DNA of 64,000 bases from Chakrabartyella piscis (GCA_030067835.1 CP092441.1:868001-932000), one strand, 5' to 3'; counted from the stretch's first letter, positions 26,890 through 36,997 are shown. Translations and numbers: made by a program. The notes: generated by a model not told the origin, from the sequence alone.

Positions 26890-29393
26890 TGTTGTTGAAT
26901 GCAGGAGTTATCCTTGGCGATAGATATGAGGTAATTGAAAAAATTGGTTCTGGTGGTATGGCGGTTGTATACCGTGGAAAAGATAAAAAATTAGAACGCT
27001 ATGTCACCATCAAGGTGTTACGAGAAGAATTTGTAACAGACGAAGACTTTTTGGGTCGTTTTCGTACTGAAGCCTATTCTGCAGCAAGATTGTCACATCC
27101 AAACATTGTAAGGGTATACGATGAAGGTGTAGAAGGCGATGTGAATTATATTGTTATGGAATACATCCATGGCGATACTTTGAAAACTGCCATCAAAGAA
27201 AAAGCACCATTTGATACACGTTCCACATTGAATGTGTCCATTCAAATTGCATCAGCATTGGCACAAGCCCACAAAGCGCATATTGTACATAGGGATATCA
27301 AACCACAAAATATTTTGGTCAGCACAGATGGTGTTGTGAAGGTGACAGACTTTGGTATTGCAAGAGCAGCCACAGCAAGCACCATGACCACAACAGCAAA
27401 TGCAGCAGGTTCTGTGCACTACTTTTCACCAGAACAAGCTCGTGGTGGCTATGTAGATGAAAAAAGCGATATTTATTCTTTGGGGATCACTATGTTTGAA
27501 ATGGTGACAGGTGTGGTACCATTCCAAGGTCATAATTCTGTTTCCATTGCTCTCAAACACATCAGCGAAGAATTGCCTGATATTCGTTTGTATAATCCAA
27601 ATTGCTCCAAAACATTGGAAGCCATCATCAAAAAAGCAACCATGAAGAAAGCAGATGAACGCTATGCAAGCATTGATTTGCTTTTGGGTGATTTGATTCG
27701 TGCAAGAGAAGAAGGTGTTGTCCAAGAATATACACAAATGGGGCGTATGGAACGCAAACCAAAGCCAAAGGAAGATGCAGTGGCAGCAATGGTTTCTGCA
27801 ACACCAACAAGACGTTCCAGACGTGCAGAAGTGGCAGCACAACTCCGTGAACATCCAGAATATATGGAAGAAGCACCAACAACAGAACTCCCAGAAGAAA
27901 CCACATACAATAGAACAGAAACCAGATCCATTGCAGTGAAAAGTGTGTATCGTGGACGTAGAGCACGTATGGAGGAAGCAGAAGCATATCCAGAAACAGA
28001 AGAACCAGAAATTGGAGAACCTGCATATGTGGAAGCGGGATATTTTGAACCAGAAGAAGAGGAAACTTACGTGGAAGAAAAATCTGTAAAAGGTGGATTT
28101 ATGGCAGGTATTGAGAAATATCAGAAAAAATTCCAAATCTCCAAATCCGATGACGATGCAGATTATGAAGATGATTATGAGTATGAAGAAGAACCAGATC
28201 CAGGGTATGCCTATGAAGATCATGGTAGTTGGGCTGGTATTTCTGAAAAATTCAAACGTACATCAGACCAGGATGTAACAGACAACAAAAAGAATCGCAA
28301 AGCAGAACGTTTGGTTGTTGTAGCAGCAGTGTTATTTTCTATCATCATCATTGGTTGTATCAGCATTTGGGGTATGCGTACCATGAGCCAAGGTGTTGGT
28401 GGTTTTGTGGCAGAAGAAAACAAAATTTCTATGCCATTGTTGGTAGGTACTTCATTGGAAGAAGCACAGGCAACTGCAACAGCTTTGGGATTTGAATTGG
28501 TGGAAGAAGGAAGAGAAGACAACAAATATTATGGTGAAGGTATGGTTATTTACCAATCTGTTGGGGAAGAAACCACCATTGTATCTGGAACCAAAATTGG
28601 TATCAAAGTCAGCTCAGGTTATATTTCATCAGAAATGCCAGACCTTGTCAATATGACAGAAATGGAAGCCATGGATGCAATTCAATTGCTCATTGGACAA
28701 ACTCCATACATTGAATATGAAGAAAGAGAAGGCGTTGAAACAGGAACTGTTGTGGAACAAGACCCAGCAGTGGGCAGCGAAATCAATATGGGTACACCAG
28801 TCACTTTGGTGGTTTGCAAAGGTGAAGAAAATCGTAAAGTGGGTGTTCCAGATGTTGTTGGTAGAACAGAAGAAGATGCCATTGCCGATTTGAATGCAGT
28901 TGGCTTGGTGGTAGGTAGTATATCAGAAGCAGAAAGTGATACGGTAGAAGCAGGCTTGGTTATGGCACAAACCATTTCCAGTGGTGCAGAAGTGTCTATG
29001 GGTAGTGTGGTCAATTTGGTGGTCAGTCTTGGCAATGGTGAAGGCACAGTTGGTGTATTGGATCCAAACACAGGTGAATATTTGACAGGTGTTTACATTG
29101 ATCCAATTACAGGCGAATTTATCTTTATGGATGAAGAAGAAGAAACCAGCACTTCTACAGGTGTGTCAACTTCACATACATTTGTCATTGCAGCACCAGA
29201 TGGCGCATCAGGTGAAGTATCTGTACGTATGGTTTTGATTGACAACAATGGACCATTGGCAGTTATGGATGAGTATATTGATATTTCTGAATTCCCATAT
29301 ACAGTGACCGTCACAGGAGAAGGTTCTGGTACCGTTAGCTGTTATATCAATGATGCGTTGCAATGGACAGAAAATGTTGATTTTTCTGGTTGA
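26889..29393 (+). CDS. prkC: PASTA-domain serine/threonine kinase (PrkC/Stk)
   Basis: An 834-aa membrane kinase that senses muropeptides or lipid II. Residues about 1-275 form the Hanks-type kinase (GSGGMAVVYRGKD loop, VTIKV Lys at 42, HRDIKPQN catalytic Asp at 136, VTDFGIA, GSVHYFSPEQ). A long acidic cytoplasmic linker follows, and a single transmembrane segment near residue 485 (VVAAVLFSIIIIGCI). Three PASTA repeats come next, each with a V/G-x-x-E-A-x-x-x-L core. The protein ends with a non-PASTA domain of about 125 residues of unknown role (GVLDPNTGEYLTGVYID onward). The linker is longer than in B. subtilis PrkC. Confidence 0.94.
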   Translation: MLLNAGVILGDRYEVIEKIGSGGMAVVYRGKDKKLERYVTIKVLREEFVTDEDFLGRFRTEAYSAARLSHPNIVRVYDEGVEGDVNYIVMEYIHGDTLKTAIKEKAPFDTRSTLNVSIQIASALAQAHKAHIVHRDIKPQNILVSTDGVVKVTDFGIARAATASTMTTTANAAGSVHYFSPEQARGGYVDEKSDIYSLGITMFEMVTGVVPFQGHNSVSIALKHISEELPDIRLYNPNCSKTLEAIIKKATMKKADERYASIDLLLGDLIRAREEGVVQEYTQMGRMERKPKPKEDAVAAMVSATPTRRSRRAEVAAQLREHPEYMEEAPTTELPEETTYNRTETRSIAVKSVYRGRRARMEEAEAYPETEEPEIGEPAYVEAGYFEPEEEETYVEEKSVKGGFMAGIEKYQKKFQISKSDDDADYEDDYEYEEEPDPGYAYEDHGSWAGISEKFKRTSDQDVTDNKKNRKAERLVVVAAVLFSIIIIGCISIWGMRTMSQGVGGFVAEENKISMPLLVGTSLEEAQATATALGFELVEEGREDNKYYGEGMVIYQSVGEETTIVSGTKIGIKVSSGYISSEMPDLVNMTEMEAMDAIQLLIGQTPYIEYEEREGVETGTVVEQDPAVGSEINMGTPVTLVVCKGEENRKVGVPDVVGRTEEDAIADLNAVGLVVGSISEAESDTVEAGLVMAQTISSGAEVSMGSVVNLVVSLGNGEGTVGVLDPNTGEYLTGVYIDPITGEFIFMDEEEETSTSTGVSTSHTFVIAAPDGASGEVSVRMVLIDNNGPLAVMDEYIDISEFPYTVTVTGEGSGTVSCYINDALQWTENVDFSG

Positions 29394-29417
29394 GTGAACC
29401 CCTAATAAGGAGATAAC

Positions 29418-30299
29418 ATGAAAAAAGGCGTAATTGTAAAGGGTATTGGTGGTTTTTATTACATCGATACAGAAGATGGTGTGTATGAAACACGAGCAAG
29501 GGGCATTTTCAGAAAAGAAGGCATTAGACCGACTGTTGGTGATTATGTAGGCATTTCTGTTTTGGATGAAGATAAGAAAAAAGGTAGTTTGGATGAAATT
29601 TACCCTAGAAAAAATGAGTTGATTCGTCCAAAAGTGTCCAATGTAGAGCAAGCAGTCATTGTATTTGCTGCCAAAAGTCCAAATATGAACATTGATTTGT
29701 TGGATCGTTTTTTGTTGCTTGCAGAAGAACAAGAATTGGAAATTTGTATTGTCATCAACAAGATTGATAAGGACAAAAAAGAAGCATACAAACCAGTGGC
29801 AGAACTGTATCGAAAAGCAGGATACCCTGTCATTTGTACCAGTGCTGAAGAAGGCTTGGGTTTGGATGAACTCCATGATGCTTTGGAGAATAAGATTTCT
29901 GTATTTGCGGGACCTTCTGGTGTAGGCAAAAGCAGTCTGATTAATGCAACCTTTGAAGGCTTGAATCTATCTACTGGTGAACTGAGTGAAAAGATCCAAA
30001 GGGGTCGTCACACCACAAGACATGCAGAACTGATTCGTATTACAGACAAAAGTTACATCGTGGATTCACCAGGGTTTACTTCCTTGTTCTTGAGCCACAT
30101 TCCATCTGATAAATTGCATTATTATTTCAAAGAAATAGAACCTTTTGTGCATGACTGTTATTACAACGGTTGCTTGCACATCCACGAACCAGATTGTGCT
30201 GTGAAAGGGGAAGTAGGCAAAAGTATTTCCGAAGAGCGTTACAATAGATATTTGTCTTTATATGCAGAATTGAAAGAGGAAGAAGATAGGAGAAAATAA
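29418..30299 (+). CDS. rsgA: Ribosome small-subunit GTPase RsgA
   Basis: A 293-aa circularly permuted GTPase for 30S maturation. It has an N-terminal OB fold, then G4 (NKIDKDK), G5 (TSAEE), G1 (GPSGVGKSSLIN) and G3 (DSPGF). A C-terminal zinc knuckle is built from Cys and His in CYYNGCLHIHEPDC. It follows prkC by 24 bases with AAGGAG, the conserved order in Firmicutes. Confidence 0.95.
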   Translation: MKKGVIVKGIGGFYYIDTEDGVYETRARGIFRKEGIRPTVGDYVGISVLDEDKKKGSLDEIYPRKNELIRPKVSNVEQAVIVFAAKSPNMNIDLLDRFLLLAEEQELEICIVINKIDKDKKEAYKPVAELYRKAGYPVICTSAEEGLGLDELHDALENKISVFAGPSGVGKSSLINATFEGLNLSTGELSEKIQRGRHTTRHAELIRITDKSYIVDSPGFTSLFLSHIPSDKLHYYFKEIEPFVHDCYYNGCLHIHEPDCAVKGEVGKSISEERYNRYLSLYAELKEEEDRRK

Positions 30300-30301
30300 A
30301 A

Positions 30302-30967
30302 ATGGCGATTTATATTGCACCATCTATGTTGTCTGCTGATTTCACCAATTTGGGAGCAGATTTGAAAGTTTTGGAGGAATCCGGAATCAAATATTTGCAT
30401 TTGGATGTTATGGATGGTCGATTTGTACCCAATATTTCTTATGGTGTACCTGTGATCAAAGGCATTCGTAAAGCAACCAATATGTTGTTTGATGTGCATT
30501 TGATGATTGTGGAACCAGAAAACTATATCCAAGCATTTCGTGATGCGGGAGCAGATTTGTTGAACTTCCATTTGGAATCTACAAGATATCCAGCAGAAGT
30601 CATCAAACAAATCAAAGAAACAGGTGCTTTGGTGGGTATCACCATCAATCCACAAACACCAGTGGAAGCTTTGACACCATATCTTGGGGATGTGGACTTG
30701 ATTTTGGTTATGACCATTCATCCAGGCTTTGGTGGTCAAGCATTTATGCCAGAACCAGTAGAAAAAATCAAGAAATTGGCACAATGGAAGAAAGAATTTG
30801 GCTACACATATGACATCGAAGTAGATGGTGGTGTCAGCATGGATACCCTTCCTATTGTTTTGGAAGCGGGTGCAAATGTCATTGTTGCTGGAACTGCTGT
30901 TTTTGGCAAAGGTGATATTGCAGCATCCATTGCAGAATTGGAAGCAGTCTGTAAGGAGTATGAGTAA
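30302..30967 (+). CDS. rpe: Ribulose-phosphate 3-epimerase
   Basis: A 221-aa TIM-barrel enzyme of the pentose phosphate pathway. It has the N-terminal IAPSMLSADF motif, metal-site residues in HLDVMDGRFVPN, the VHLMI strand, MTIHPGFGGQ loop and the EVDGGV metal Asp. It begins 2 bases after rsgA and overlaps the next gene's RBS. Confidence 0.95.
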   Translation: MAIYIAPSMLSADFTNLGADLKVLEESGIKYLHLDVMDGRFVPNISYGVPVIKGIRKATNMLFDVHLMIVEPENYIQAFRDAGADLLNFHLESTRYPAEVIKQIKETGALVGITINPQTPVEALTPYLGDVDLILVMTIHPGFGGQAFMPEPVEKIKKLAQWKKEFGYTYDIEVDGGVSMDTLPIVLEAGANVIVAGTAVFGKGDIAASIAELEAVCKEYE

Positions 30968-30968
30968 A

Positions 30969-31607
30969 ATGCGTGCTGTGGTCTTTGGTAGTGCTGCCAT
31001 AGAAAACTATGGATTTTGCAAGAAATACCTACAACCAGCAAATGTTGTCATTTGTTGTGATGGTGGTTTGGAACATGCAAAGGCACTTGGAATTGTACCA
31101 GATTATATTGTTGGGGATTTCGATTCTGTGGAAGATGCAACCTTTGTGGAATTCCAAGGACAGAATATACCCATACATCAATTTCCAACCCATAAAGATG
31201 AAACAGATATGCAACTGGGCATACGTTTGGCATTGGAGCTTAGCGCAAAGGATATCACCATTTTAGGGGGTATTGGCAATCGTTTTGACCATACACTGGC
31301 AAATGCACACCTGCTTTTATGGTTGCTGAAATTGGGCATTGTGGCACGTCTAGTGGATGAACGCAATGTGGTGCAGTTGATGGAAGGGGAACTGGTTTTG
31401 GAAGGTAAAATAGGGGATTTGGTGTCTACAATACCCCTATCTATGGAAGTAAAGGGGCTTACATTGGAAGGATTTGCATATCCTTTGACCAATTATGACC
31501 TGAGTTTGGATGATGAGCTCATTGCAGTGAGTAACGTTTTGACCAAAGAAACAGCAAAAATCACAGCAAAAGAAGGGTATCTTTTCGTAATCCAAGCAAG
31601 AGATTGA
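30969..31607 (+). CDS. thiN: Thiamine diphosphokinase
   Basis: A 212-aa enzyme that makes thiamine diphosphate from thiamine. It has the diagnostic ICCDGGLEHAKALG and DYIVGDFDSV motifs, HKDETDMQLG, and GGIGNRFDHTLAN. The RBS TAAGGAG lies in the end of rpe; the ATG at 30969 has a 10-base spacing while the in-frame ATG at 30960 is 1 base away, so 30969 is preferred. It ends the long housekeeping operon. Confidence 0.93.
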   Translation: MRAVVFGSAAIENYGFCKKYLQPANVVICCDGGLEHAKALGIVPDYIVGDFDSVEDATFVEFQGQNIPIHQFPTHKDETDMQLGIRLALELSAKDITILGGIGNRFDHTLANAHLLLWLLKLGIVARLVDERNVVQLMEGELVLEGKIGDLVSTIPLSMEVKGLTLEGFAYPLTNYDLSLDDELIAVSNVLTKETAKITAKEGYLFVIQARD

Positions 31608-31675
31608 AAATAAATGAAAAAAATATGAAAATAAGAGTGATTTGTCTTGCAATAGCTTGCATTTTCTGATAGAAT
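31604..31675 (+). promoter_or_regulatory. rpmB promoter with upstream A-tract element
   Basis: TTGCAA (31647-31652), 17 bases, then extended -10 TGATAGAAT ending at 31675. Upstream, the 20-base string at 31604-31623 (TTGAAAATAAATGAAAAAAA) is identical to one at 43060-43079 just before the first rRNA promoter. Confidence 0.65.
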
Positions 31676-31723
31676 ATCTTTGTTGTGTCACATGAATTAG
31701 CAGTATAGAGGGAGGTGCGAACG

Positions 31724-31927
31724 ATGGCTAAATGTGAAATTTGTGAAAAAGGCCAAATTGGCGGTCATAGAATTAGTATCAATCGTAGTCAAGTAAGTAG
31801 ACGTGCGAATAGAAAATGGAAACCAAACGTAAAAAAAGTGAAAATTGTTGAAGCAAGCGGCAATGTGAAATCAATTTACGTTTGCACAAGATGCATGCGT
31901 GCAAATAAAATTACACGTGCAATCTAA
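31724..31927 (+). CDS. rpmB: 50S ribosomal protein L28 (zinc-binding form)
   Basis: A 67-aa L28 with paired cysteines at both ends (CEIC near residues 4-7 and CTRC near the C-terminus), the zinc-ribbon form of the protein. The core GHRISINRSQVSRRANRKW is typical. The ATG at 31724 with GGGAGGTG is preferred to the upstream in-frame GTG/ATG. Monocistronic, with its own strong promoter and terminator. Confidence 0.95.
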   Translation: MAKCEICEKGQIGGHRISINRSQVSRRANRKWKPNVKKVKIVEASGNVKSIYVCTRCMRANKITRAI

Positions 31928-31940
31928 TTTAAGCGCTTAA

Positions 31941-31971
31941 AAGTCTTTTCCAGGTGGAAGGGACTTTTTTT
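31941..31971 (+). terminator. Terminator of rpmB
   Basis: AAGTCTTTTCC (31941-31951) pairs with GGAAGGGACTT (31956-31966) with two G-T pairs, then T-run. Confidence 0.75.
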
Positions 31972-32224
31972 CGTATATAGGGAAATATTTTGGATAAACA
32001 GAATTGCATAAATAGATTTGTGTTGACAGATTTGGTGCTATGGTGGTAACATCAAATCAACGAATGGATATGCAATGGATAGGAAATCCAATGCTCCTTG
32101 AAAAGATATGACAATGACGTTATATAAGAAGCAATTCTTATGTGGCGTTTTTTTATACAAAAAGCAGTGAATTTGAATATTGCAAAAGAAAAAACCTAAA
32201 ACAATGAAGAAGGAGGAAGGTACA

Positions 32225-32863
32225 ATGGGAAATTACTGTATTACAATTGCAAGAGGTTTTGGTAGTGGCGGGAAAAGCATTGCAGAGGATTTGAGTAAAC
32301 TTTTGGGCATTCCTTGTTATGAAAATGAAATTTTGGATATGGCATCTGATGCCAGTGGGATCAATCGAGCATTGTTCCATGATACGGATGAAAGAGTACG
32401 TGGCAATCACTTCATCAAAATGCTCAAAGGGATTCCGCATAAAGATGTGCTTTCTCCAAGAGAAAAGGATTTCAGTTCCGATATCAATTTGTTCAATTTG
32501 CAAGCACAAATCATACGTTCTTTGGCGTTAACACAATCTTGTATTTTTGTTGGAAAGTGTGCAGACCATATTTTGGAGCATTATGACAATGTATATCGCA
32601 TTTACGTGGATGCACCTAGAGCAGCTTGTGTGAAATCCATTGTAGAAAAAATGTATGTTTCAGAAGCAAAAGCAAATCAGCTCATTCAAAAAACAGATAA
32701 ATATAGAGCAGATTATTACAAATACTATACAGGTAAAGAATGGACAAATCCAATTAATTATGACTTGTTCATCAATAGTCATCGTGTAGGTAGAGATAAG
32801 TGTGCAGAGTTCATTAAAATGTATGTAGAGTTCCAAATGGGGCAAAAATTGGATGTGGAATAA
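32225..32863 (+). CDS. Cytidylate kinase-like family protein
   Basis: A 212-aa P-loop protein of the cytidylate_kin2 family, which is distinct from true CMP kinase. It has the N-terminal ITIARGFGSGGKSIAEDL (P-loop GSGGKS), the GKCADHIL segment and the RADYYKYYTGKEW lid-like stretch. The natural substrate of this family is not established. The ATG at 32225 with AGGAGGAAGG is chosen over the upstream in-frame ATGs. A possible promoter is TTGACA (32023-32028) with TAACAT (32047-32052). Confidence 0.85.
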   Translation: MGNYCITIARGFGSGGKSIAEDLSKLLGIPCYENEILDMASDASGINRALFHDTDERVRGNHFIKMLKGIPHKDVLSPREKDFSSDINLFNLQAQIIRSLALTQSCIFVGKCADHILEHYDNVYRIYVDAPRAACVKSIVEKMYVSEAKANQLIQKTDKYRADYYKYYTGKEWTNPINYDLFINSHRVGRDKCAEFIKMYVEFQMGQKLDVE

Positions 32864-32891
32864 GATATTATAACGTATAGGATTCAATAGC

Positions 32892-32922
32892 AAGAGGTGG
32901 ATTTGAAATTCATCTCTTTTTT
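32892..32922 (+). terminator. Terminator after the cytidylate kinase-like gene
   Basis: AAGAGGTGGATTT and AAATTCATCTCTT are complementary with two G-T pairs, followed by T-rich sequence. Confidence 0.65.
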
Positions 32923-33004
32923 GATGTAATCATGAATAATCAATGATGGAATTATGAGAGTGGTATCAGAAAACGTAAAAGTAGCATTAAAATGTAAGTT
33001 TTCC

Positions 33005-33033
33005 TTGAATCCAAAGCGTAGTTGACGTATAAT
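33005..33033 (+). promoter_or_regulatory. Promoter of the S8 protease gene
   Basis: TTGAAT (33005-33010), a 17-base spacer and consensus TATAAT (33028-33033). Confidence 0.7.
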
Positions 33034-33112
33034 TTAAATGATATCTATTTTAGGCAACGCACTAAATATGGTGTTGTCTAGTGAAAATATACCAGATATG
33101 GAGGTAAGCTAT

Positions 33113-36100
33113 ATGAGCAAGTGGAAATATAAAAAAATTGTGTCAGCTGTTTTGACTTTGACGTTGACAGCAACTTCTTTTGTGGTACCAACATTTGGCG
33201 CAAGCAAATCATCAGATGCAGACTATGTAGAAGGTGAATATTTGGCAACTGTGGAATCTTTGGAAGAAGCAGAAGCTATGGCAGCTGCATATAACATGGA
33301 TTTGAAATCCTATGCTTATGGAATTGCTGTGTTCACAGAAACAGGTGTTGCTTCTTTGAGTAGTATAGATGAAGATTTGGTGGCAGAGTTTCCAGAATTG
33401 TATCCAAATGAACGGTTTGAATTGTATGATGCAGAATTGACAGCTACATCCACTAGTCAATATCATCATGATTTGTTGGATACAGCAGAAGCGTGGAAAA
33501 CCGCAACGGGTAGTGGCGTTACAGTTGCCATCATTGACACAGGTATTGATATAGACCATGCAGAGTTTACAGGACAAGCACTTGCAAATTCTTATAATTC
33601 AGATGAAGATAAATATGGTACAGAATATGTAGAAGACAATCATGGACATGGGTCACATGTTGCTGGTATTGTTGCAGCAAAAAAAGATGATGCAAATGAT
33701 GTTTATGGAGTGGCACCAGATGCAACTTTAATGATTATCAAAGGTGATTATGTTGAAGGTTCACAACATTATTTTACAATGTCATCTTTGGCAACGGGGA
33801 TTAAACATGCGGTAGACAAAGGTGCGAATATCATCAATATGAGCTTGGGTACATCTACAGAACCTGTAGGGACTGCATTGAAAGAAGCGGTAGACTATGC
33901 AGTAGCCAATGGTGTATTGATTATCGCTGCATCAGGAAATAGCTCTGTGGAATCTGTTTCTTATCCAGCTGCATATGATGGTGTCATTGCAGTTTCTGCT
34001 GTGGATAGTAGCTTAAACTTTGCAACATCCTATTCTAATTATGGCGATGCAATTGATATTTCTGCACCAGGTAGCGGTGTGTATTCTGCCAATTATAATG
34101 GAGGATATACAACCAAAAGCGGTACATCTATGGCATCTCCAATGGTGGCAGGTGTTGCAGCTTTGGTATTGTCTACAAATTCTTCCTATACAATAAATGA
34201 TTTGGAAGATGCTTTGTTGGATACAGCAAGTGAAAAGGGTGATTTGGGACATGACAAATATTATGGCAATGGTGTACTGAATGCATATGCAGCTGTTTTG
34301 GGTACAGATGATTTGCACAAAGTGACCTATCATTATGATGAAGAAACCACCACTACATATGTGATTCCAGGCGATACATTGACAGCACCAACCAATCCAA
34401 CAAAGGGAAGTTACACTTTCTTGGGTTGGGCTACAGAAGCAAATGGAAGTACTTATTTTGACTTTACAACAGCAATCTCAGCAAATACAGATTTGTACGC
34501 AGATTGGTTTGAACCAGCAGCAACACCAGATGCACCAACTTTGGCTAGTGTTGGTACGGATAGTGTAACTTTGATTGCTGTAGATGGAGCGGAATATGGT
34601 ATGAGTACATCTGCTAATGGTACACCAAGTTCTTGGCAAGAGAGTAATACATTTACTGGATTGACAGCAAATACTACATATTATTTCTATATGCGTATTA
34701 AGGCAACAGCAACAGAAGATATTTCTGCAATCAGCGGTGTAATGACAATTACTACATTGACAGAGGATATGGATGACACTGTGGATTTCATTACATATGT
34801 GTCTGCAACTTATGGAGCTACAGCAACTTTGACTGCTACAGTTCCATCTGATAGTGATAGTACAACAGGAACTGTAACCTTCATTCTTGGAACAGAAGTA
34901 TTGGGTACTGTGGAAAATATCAGTGCAGGTGAAACAGCAACCTTGGTTTATGATACAACTACAAAAAAAATGAGTGTAGGCAGCAATAGTGTTACAGTTT
35001 CTTATGGCGATGATGCAGATAGTGATATTATTGGGGTTATAGTTGTGACATTGGATGCAAAATCCATTGCTACAGCAACTGTAAGTAGCGTTGCAACACA
35101 AACTTACACAGGATCAGCATTGGAACCAAGTATTACTGTAACAGATGGCACAACTACCTTGGTAAAAGACACAGATTATACAGTTGCATATAGCAATAAC
35201 ACAGCAGTTGGTACTGCAACCATTACCATTTCTGGTATGGGATATTATGGTGAAACAATTACAACAACCTTTGCCATTCAAGCCGCAACATCTACTTCCA
35301 CATCATCAGGTGGCGGTGGTGGCGGTGGTGGTGGCGGTAGTTCATCAGGTGGTACATCTGTAGACACCGAGGACTCTACAACCACAGCAACTGTAAAGAT
35401 TTCTTCTAGCACAAGTGGAAAAAATACAACAGCAAATATCACAACAGATGATATTGAAGATGCCATTGATGATGCTTTGGATGAAGTGTCCAGCAGTGGT
35501 GAAGCAGTGGTAGAATTGGATGTATCCACAAAATCATACACTACAAAATTGACCATTGAAGTGCCATCAGAAGCATTGTCTTCTGTTGCAACAAGTGATG
35601 TGGAACTTTTGAAAATTACATCAGACATGGGTAGCTTTGATTTAGAAAATGATGTATTGGAATATCTTGGAGACTTGGCAGGTGATAATGCAGTTACATT
35701 TGTCATTGAAGCTAAGGATGTTGATGATGTGTTGACAGCGGCACAATTGTTGTATATGGATGCGGTTGTGGCATATGATGTTTCCATTTATGTTGGCGAT
35801 GAGTATGTTGGCGAATTTGATGGCGAAACCATTTGCGTCAGCTTCCCATTTGTTGTAGAAGATGGTGAAAATGCAGATTATATTGTGGTTTGGTATATTG
35901 ACGATGATGGCAACAAAACACAATTGGTTGCAACATATGATGCAGATGAAGAAAAGGTTTCCTTTGATGCATATCATTTCTCATATTATGTTATAGGATA
36001 TGATGAATCTGTGGAAGAGGAAGAAGAAGTGGTAGCAGAATTGTATGATGATACAGAAGAAGTAGAAAACCCATTCTCTGATGTTTCTGAAAATGATTTC

Positions 36101-36598
36101 TTCTACAAACCTGTTTTGTGGGCTTTGAACAATAGCATCACCAGTGGTACCACAGAAACCACATTTGAACCATATGCATCTGCAACACGTGGACAAACAG
36201 CAACACTCATTTGGAAAGCAATGGGTTCACCAACACCAACATTGACAGAAAATCCATTTGCAGATGTTTATGAAACAGATTATTACTACAAAGCGGTTTT
36301 GTGGGCAGTGGAAGAAGGCATCACCAGCGGTACATCTGCAACCACATTTGAACCAAATGCAACTGTAACACGTGGACAAATTGTAACCTTCTTGTGGAAC
36401 AATGCAAATAGACCAGAAGGGGCTACAAGCAATCCATTCTGGGATGTGCCAGAAAGCATGTATTACTACAATCCAATTCTTTGGGCAGTGGAAGAAGGCA
36501 TCACAAGTGGTACTTCAGCAAGTACATTTGACCCAGAAACCCTTTGCAATAGAGGTGAAATTGTAACATTCTTGTATCGTAATTTTGCAACTTCATAA
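33113..36598 (+). CDS. Secreted subtilisin-family (S8) protease with three SLH anchors
   Basis: An 1161-aa exported protein. The order is: signal peptide (cleavage near TFGA, residue 30); a short inhibitor-like prodomain; an S8 catalytic domain with Asp142 (IIDTGID), His179 (GHGSHVAG) and Ser339 (GTSMASP); an InlB-type beta repeat (FLGWATEANGS); fibronectin-like and Ig-like modules; a Gly10 linker; a Thr/Ser/Glu-rich stalk domain; and three C-terminal S-layer homology domains (ITSGT...RGQ motifs) for binding cell-wall polymer. The ATG at 33113 follows GGAGGT by 7 bases. It is monocistronic. It probably cleaves proteins or peptides at the cell surface. Its stalk is shared with the pseudogene at 49529-50056. 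Confidence 0.93.
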   Translation: MSKWKYKKIVSAVLTLTLTATSFVVPTFGASKSSDADYVEGEYLATVESLEEAEAMAAAYNMDLKSYAYGIAVFTETGVASLSSIDEDLVAEFPELYPNERFELYDAELTATSTSQYHHDLLDTAEAWKTATGSGVTVAIIDTGIDIDHAEFTGQALANSYNSDEDKYGTEYVEDNHGHGSHVAGIVAAKKDDANDVYGVAPDATLMIIKGDYVEGSQHYFTMSSLATGIKHAVDKGANIINMSLGTSTEPVGTALKEAVDYAVANGVLIIAASGNSSVESVSYPAAYDGVIAVSAVDSSLNFATSYSNYGDAIDISAPGSGVYSANYNGGYTTKSGTSMASPMVAGVAALVLSTNSSYTINDLEDALLDTASEKGDLGHDKYYGNGVLNAYAAVLGTDDLHKVTYHYDEETTTTYVIPGDTLTAPTNPTKGSYTFLGWATEANGSTYFDFTTAISANTDLYADWFEPAATPDAPTLASVGTDSVTLIAVDGAEYGMSTSANGTPSSWQESNTFTGLTANTTYYFYMRIKATATEDISAISGVMTITTLTEDMDDTVDFITYVSATYGATATLTATVPSDSDSTTGTVTFILGTEVLGTVENISAGETATLVYDTTTKKMSVGSNSVTVSYGDDADSDIIGVIVVTLDAKSIATATVSSVATQTYTGSALEPSITVTDGTTTLVKDTDYTVAYSNNTAVGTATITISGMGYYGETITTTFAIQAATSTSTSSGGGGGGGGGGSSSGGTSVDTEDSTTTATVKISSSTSGKNTTANITTDDIEDAIDDALDEVSSSGEAVVELDVSTKSYTTKLTIEVPSEALSSVATSDVELLKITSDMGSFDLENDVLEYLGDLAGDNAVTFVIEAKDVDDVLTAAQLLYMDAVVAYDVSIYVGDEYVGEFDGETICVSFPFVVEDGENADYIVVWYIDDDGNKTQLVATYDADEEKVSFDAYHFSYYVIGYDESVEEEEEVVAELYDDTEEVENPFSDVSENDFFYKPVLWALNNSITSGTTETTFEPYASATRGQTATLIWKAMGSPTPTLTENPFADVYETDYYYKAVLWAVEEGITSGTSATTFEPNATVTRGQIVTFLWNNANRPEGATSNPFWDVPESMYYYNPILWAVEEGITSGTSASTFDPETLCNRGEIVTFLYRNFATS

Positions 36599-36608
36599 AA
36601 TAGATTAG

Positions 36609-36648
36609 ATAGACGGAATGGCTGGCTTAGCTGTTCCGTCTATTTTTG
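36609..36648 (+). terminator. Terminator of the protease gene
   Basis: ATAGACGGAA (36609-36618) and TTCCGTCTAT (36634-36643), with an inner GCT/AGC pair, then T5. Confidence 0.8.
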
Positions 36649-36930
36649 TGGGATGAAATTGAGTAAAGAATATTTATATTTGACGTGGTCAAATATAAGG
36701 CTAAAAACTAATGGTGAAGGGTGAATGACTTGAATACACTTCATCAAACGGGATGTCGATGACACCATCCCCTACAAAAACGAATCCGTAAATATGCTAC
36801 AATTGTTATTTTGTTTTTTAGTCCTTCACCATTCACTTTTAGCCATTAGCCAATCTTCATTTATGAAGATTATAAGCATTTTGCGAAATGAATATACAAT
36901 TTCAAACTGTTTAGTGAAAACAATACAAAC
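36649..36930. repeat. Repeat-bearing gap with an inverted GTAGGGG hairpin
   Basis: GGGATG (36750-36755) pairs with CATCCC (36766-36771), followed by CTAC, i.e. the GTAGGGG shell in reverse orientation. CGTAAATATGCTACAATTGT after it resembles the flank at 21600-21617. TTCACCATTCACTTTTAGCCATTAGCC follows in low-complexity sequence. No gene is supported. Confidence 0.55.
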
Positions 36931-36932
36931 AA

Positions 36933-36971
36933 AAAAGACTACACCATGGAATATCCAGAGTGTAGTCTTTT
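36933..36971 (-). terminator. Terminator of the iclR-type gene
   Basis: AAAAGACTACAC (36933-36944) and GTGTAGTCTTTT (36960-36971) form a perfect 12-bp stem with A/T runs on both sides. It serves the minus-strand gene and could work in both directions. Confidence 0.8.
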
Positions 36972-36997
36972 GTATTATGCAAATATAATCAGTAAAA

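Noticed and set aside
35278..35787. Antisense frame in the S8 protease gene with a Pro10 run
   Set aside because: The Pro run is the reverse reading of the Gly10 linker; no start signal.
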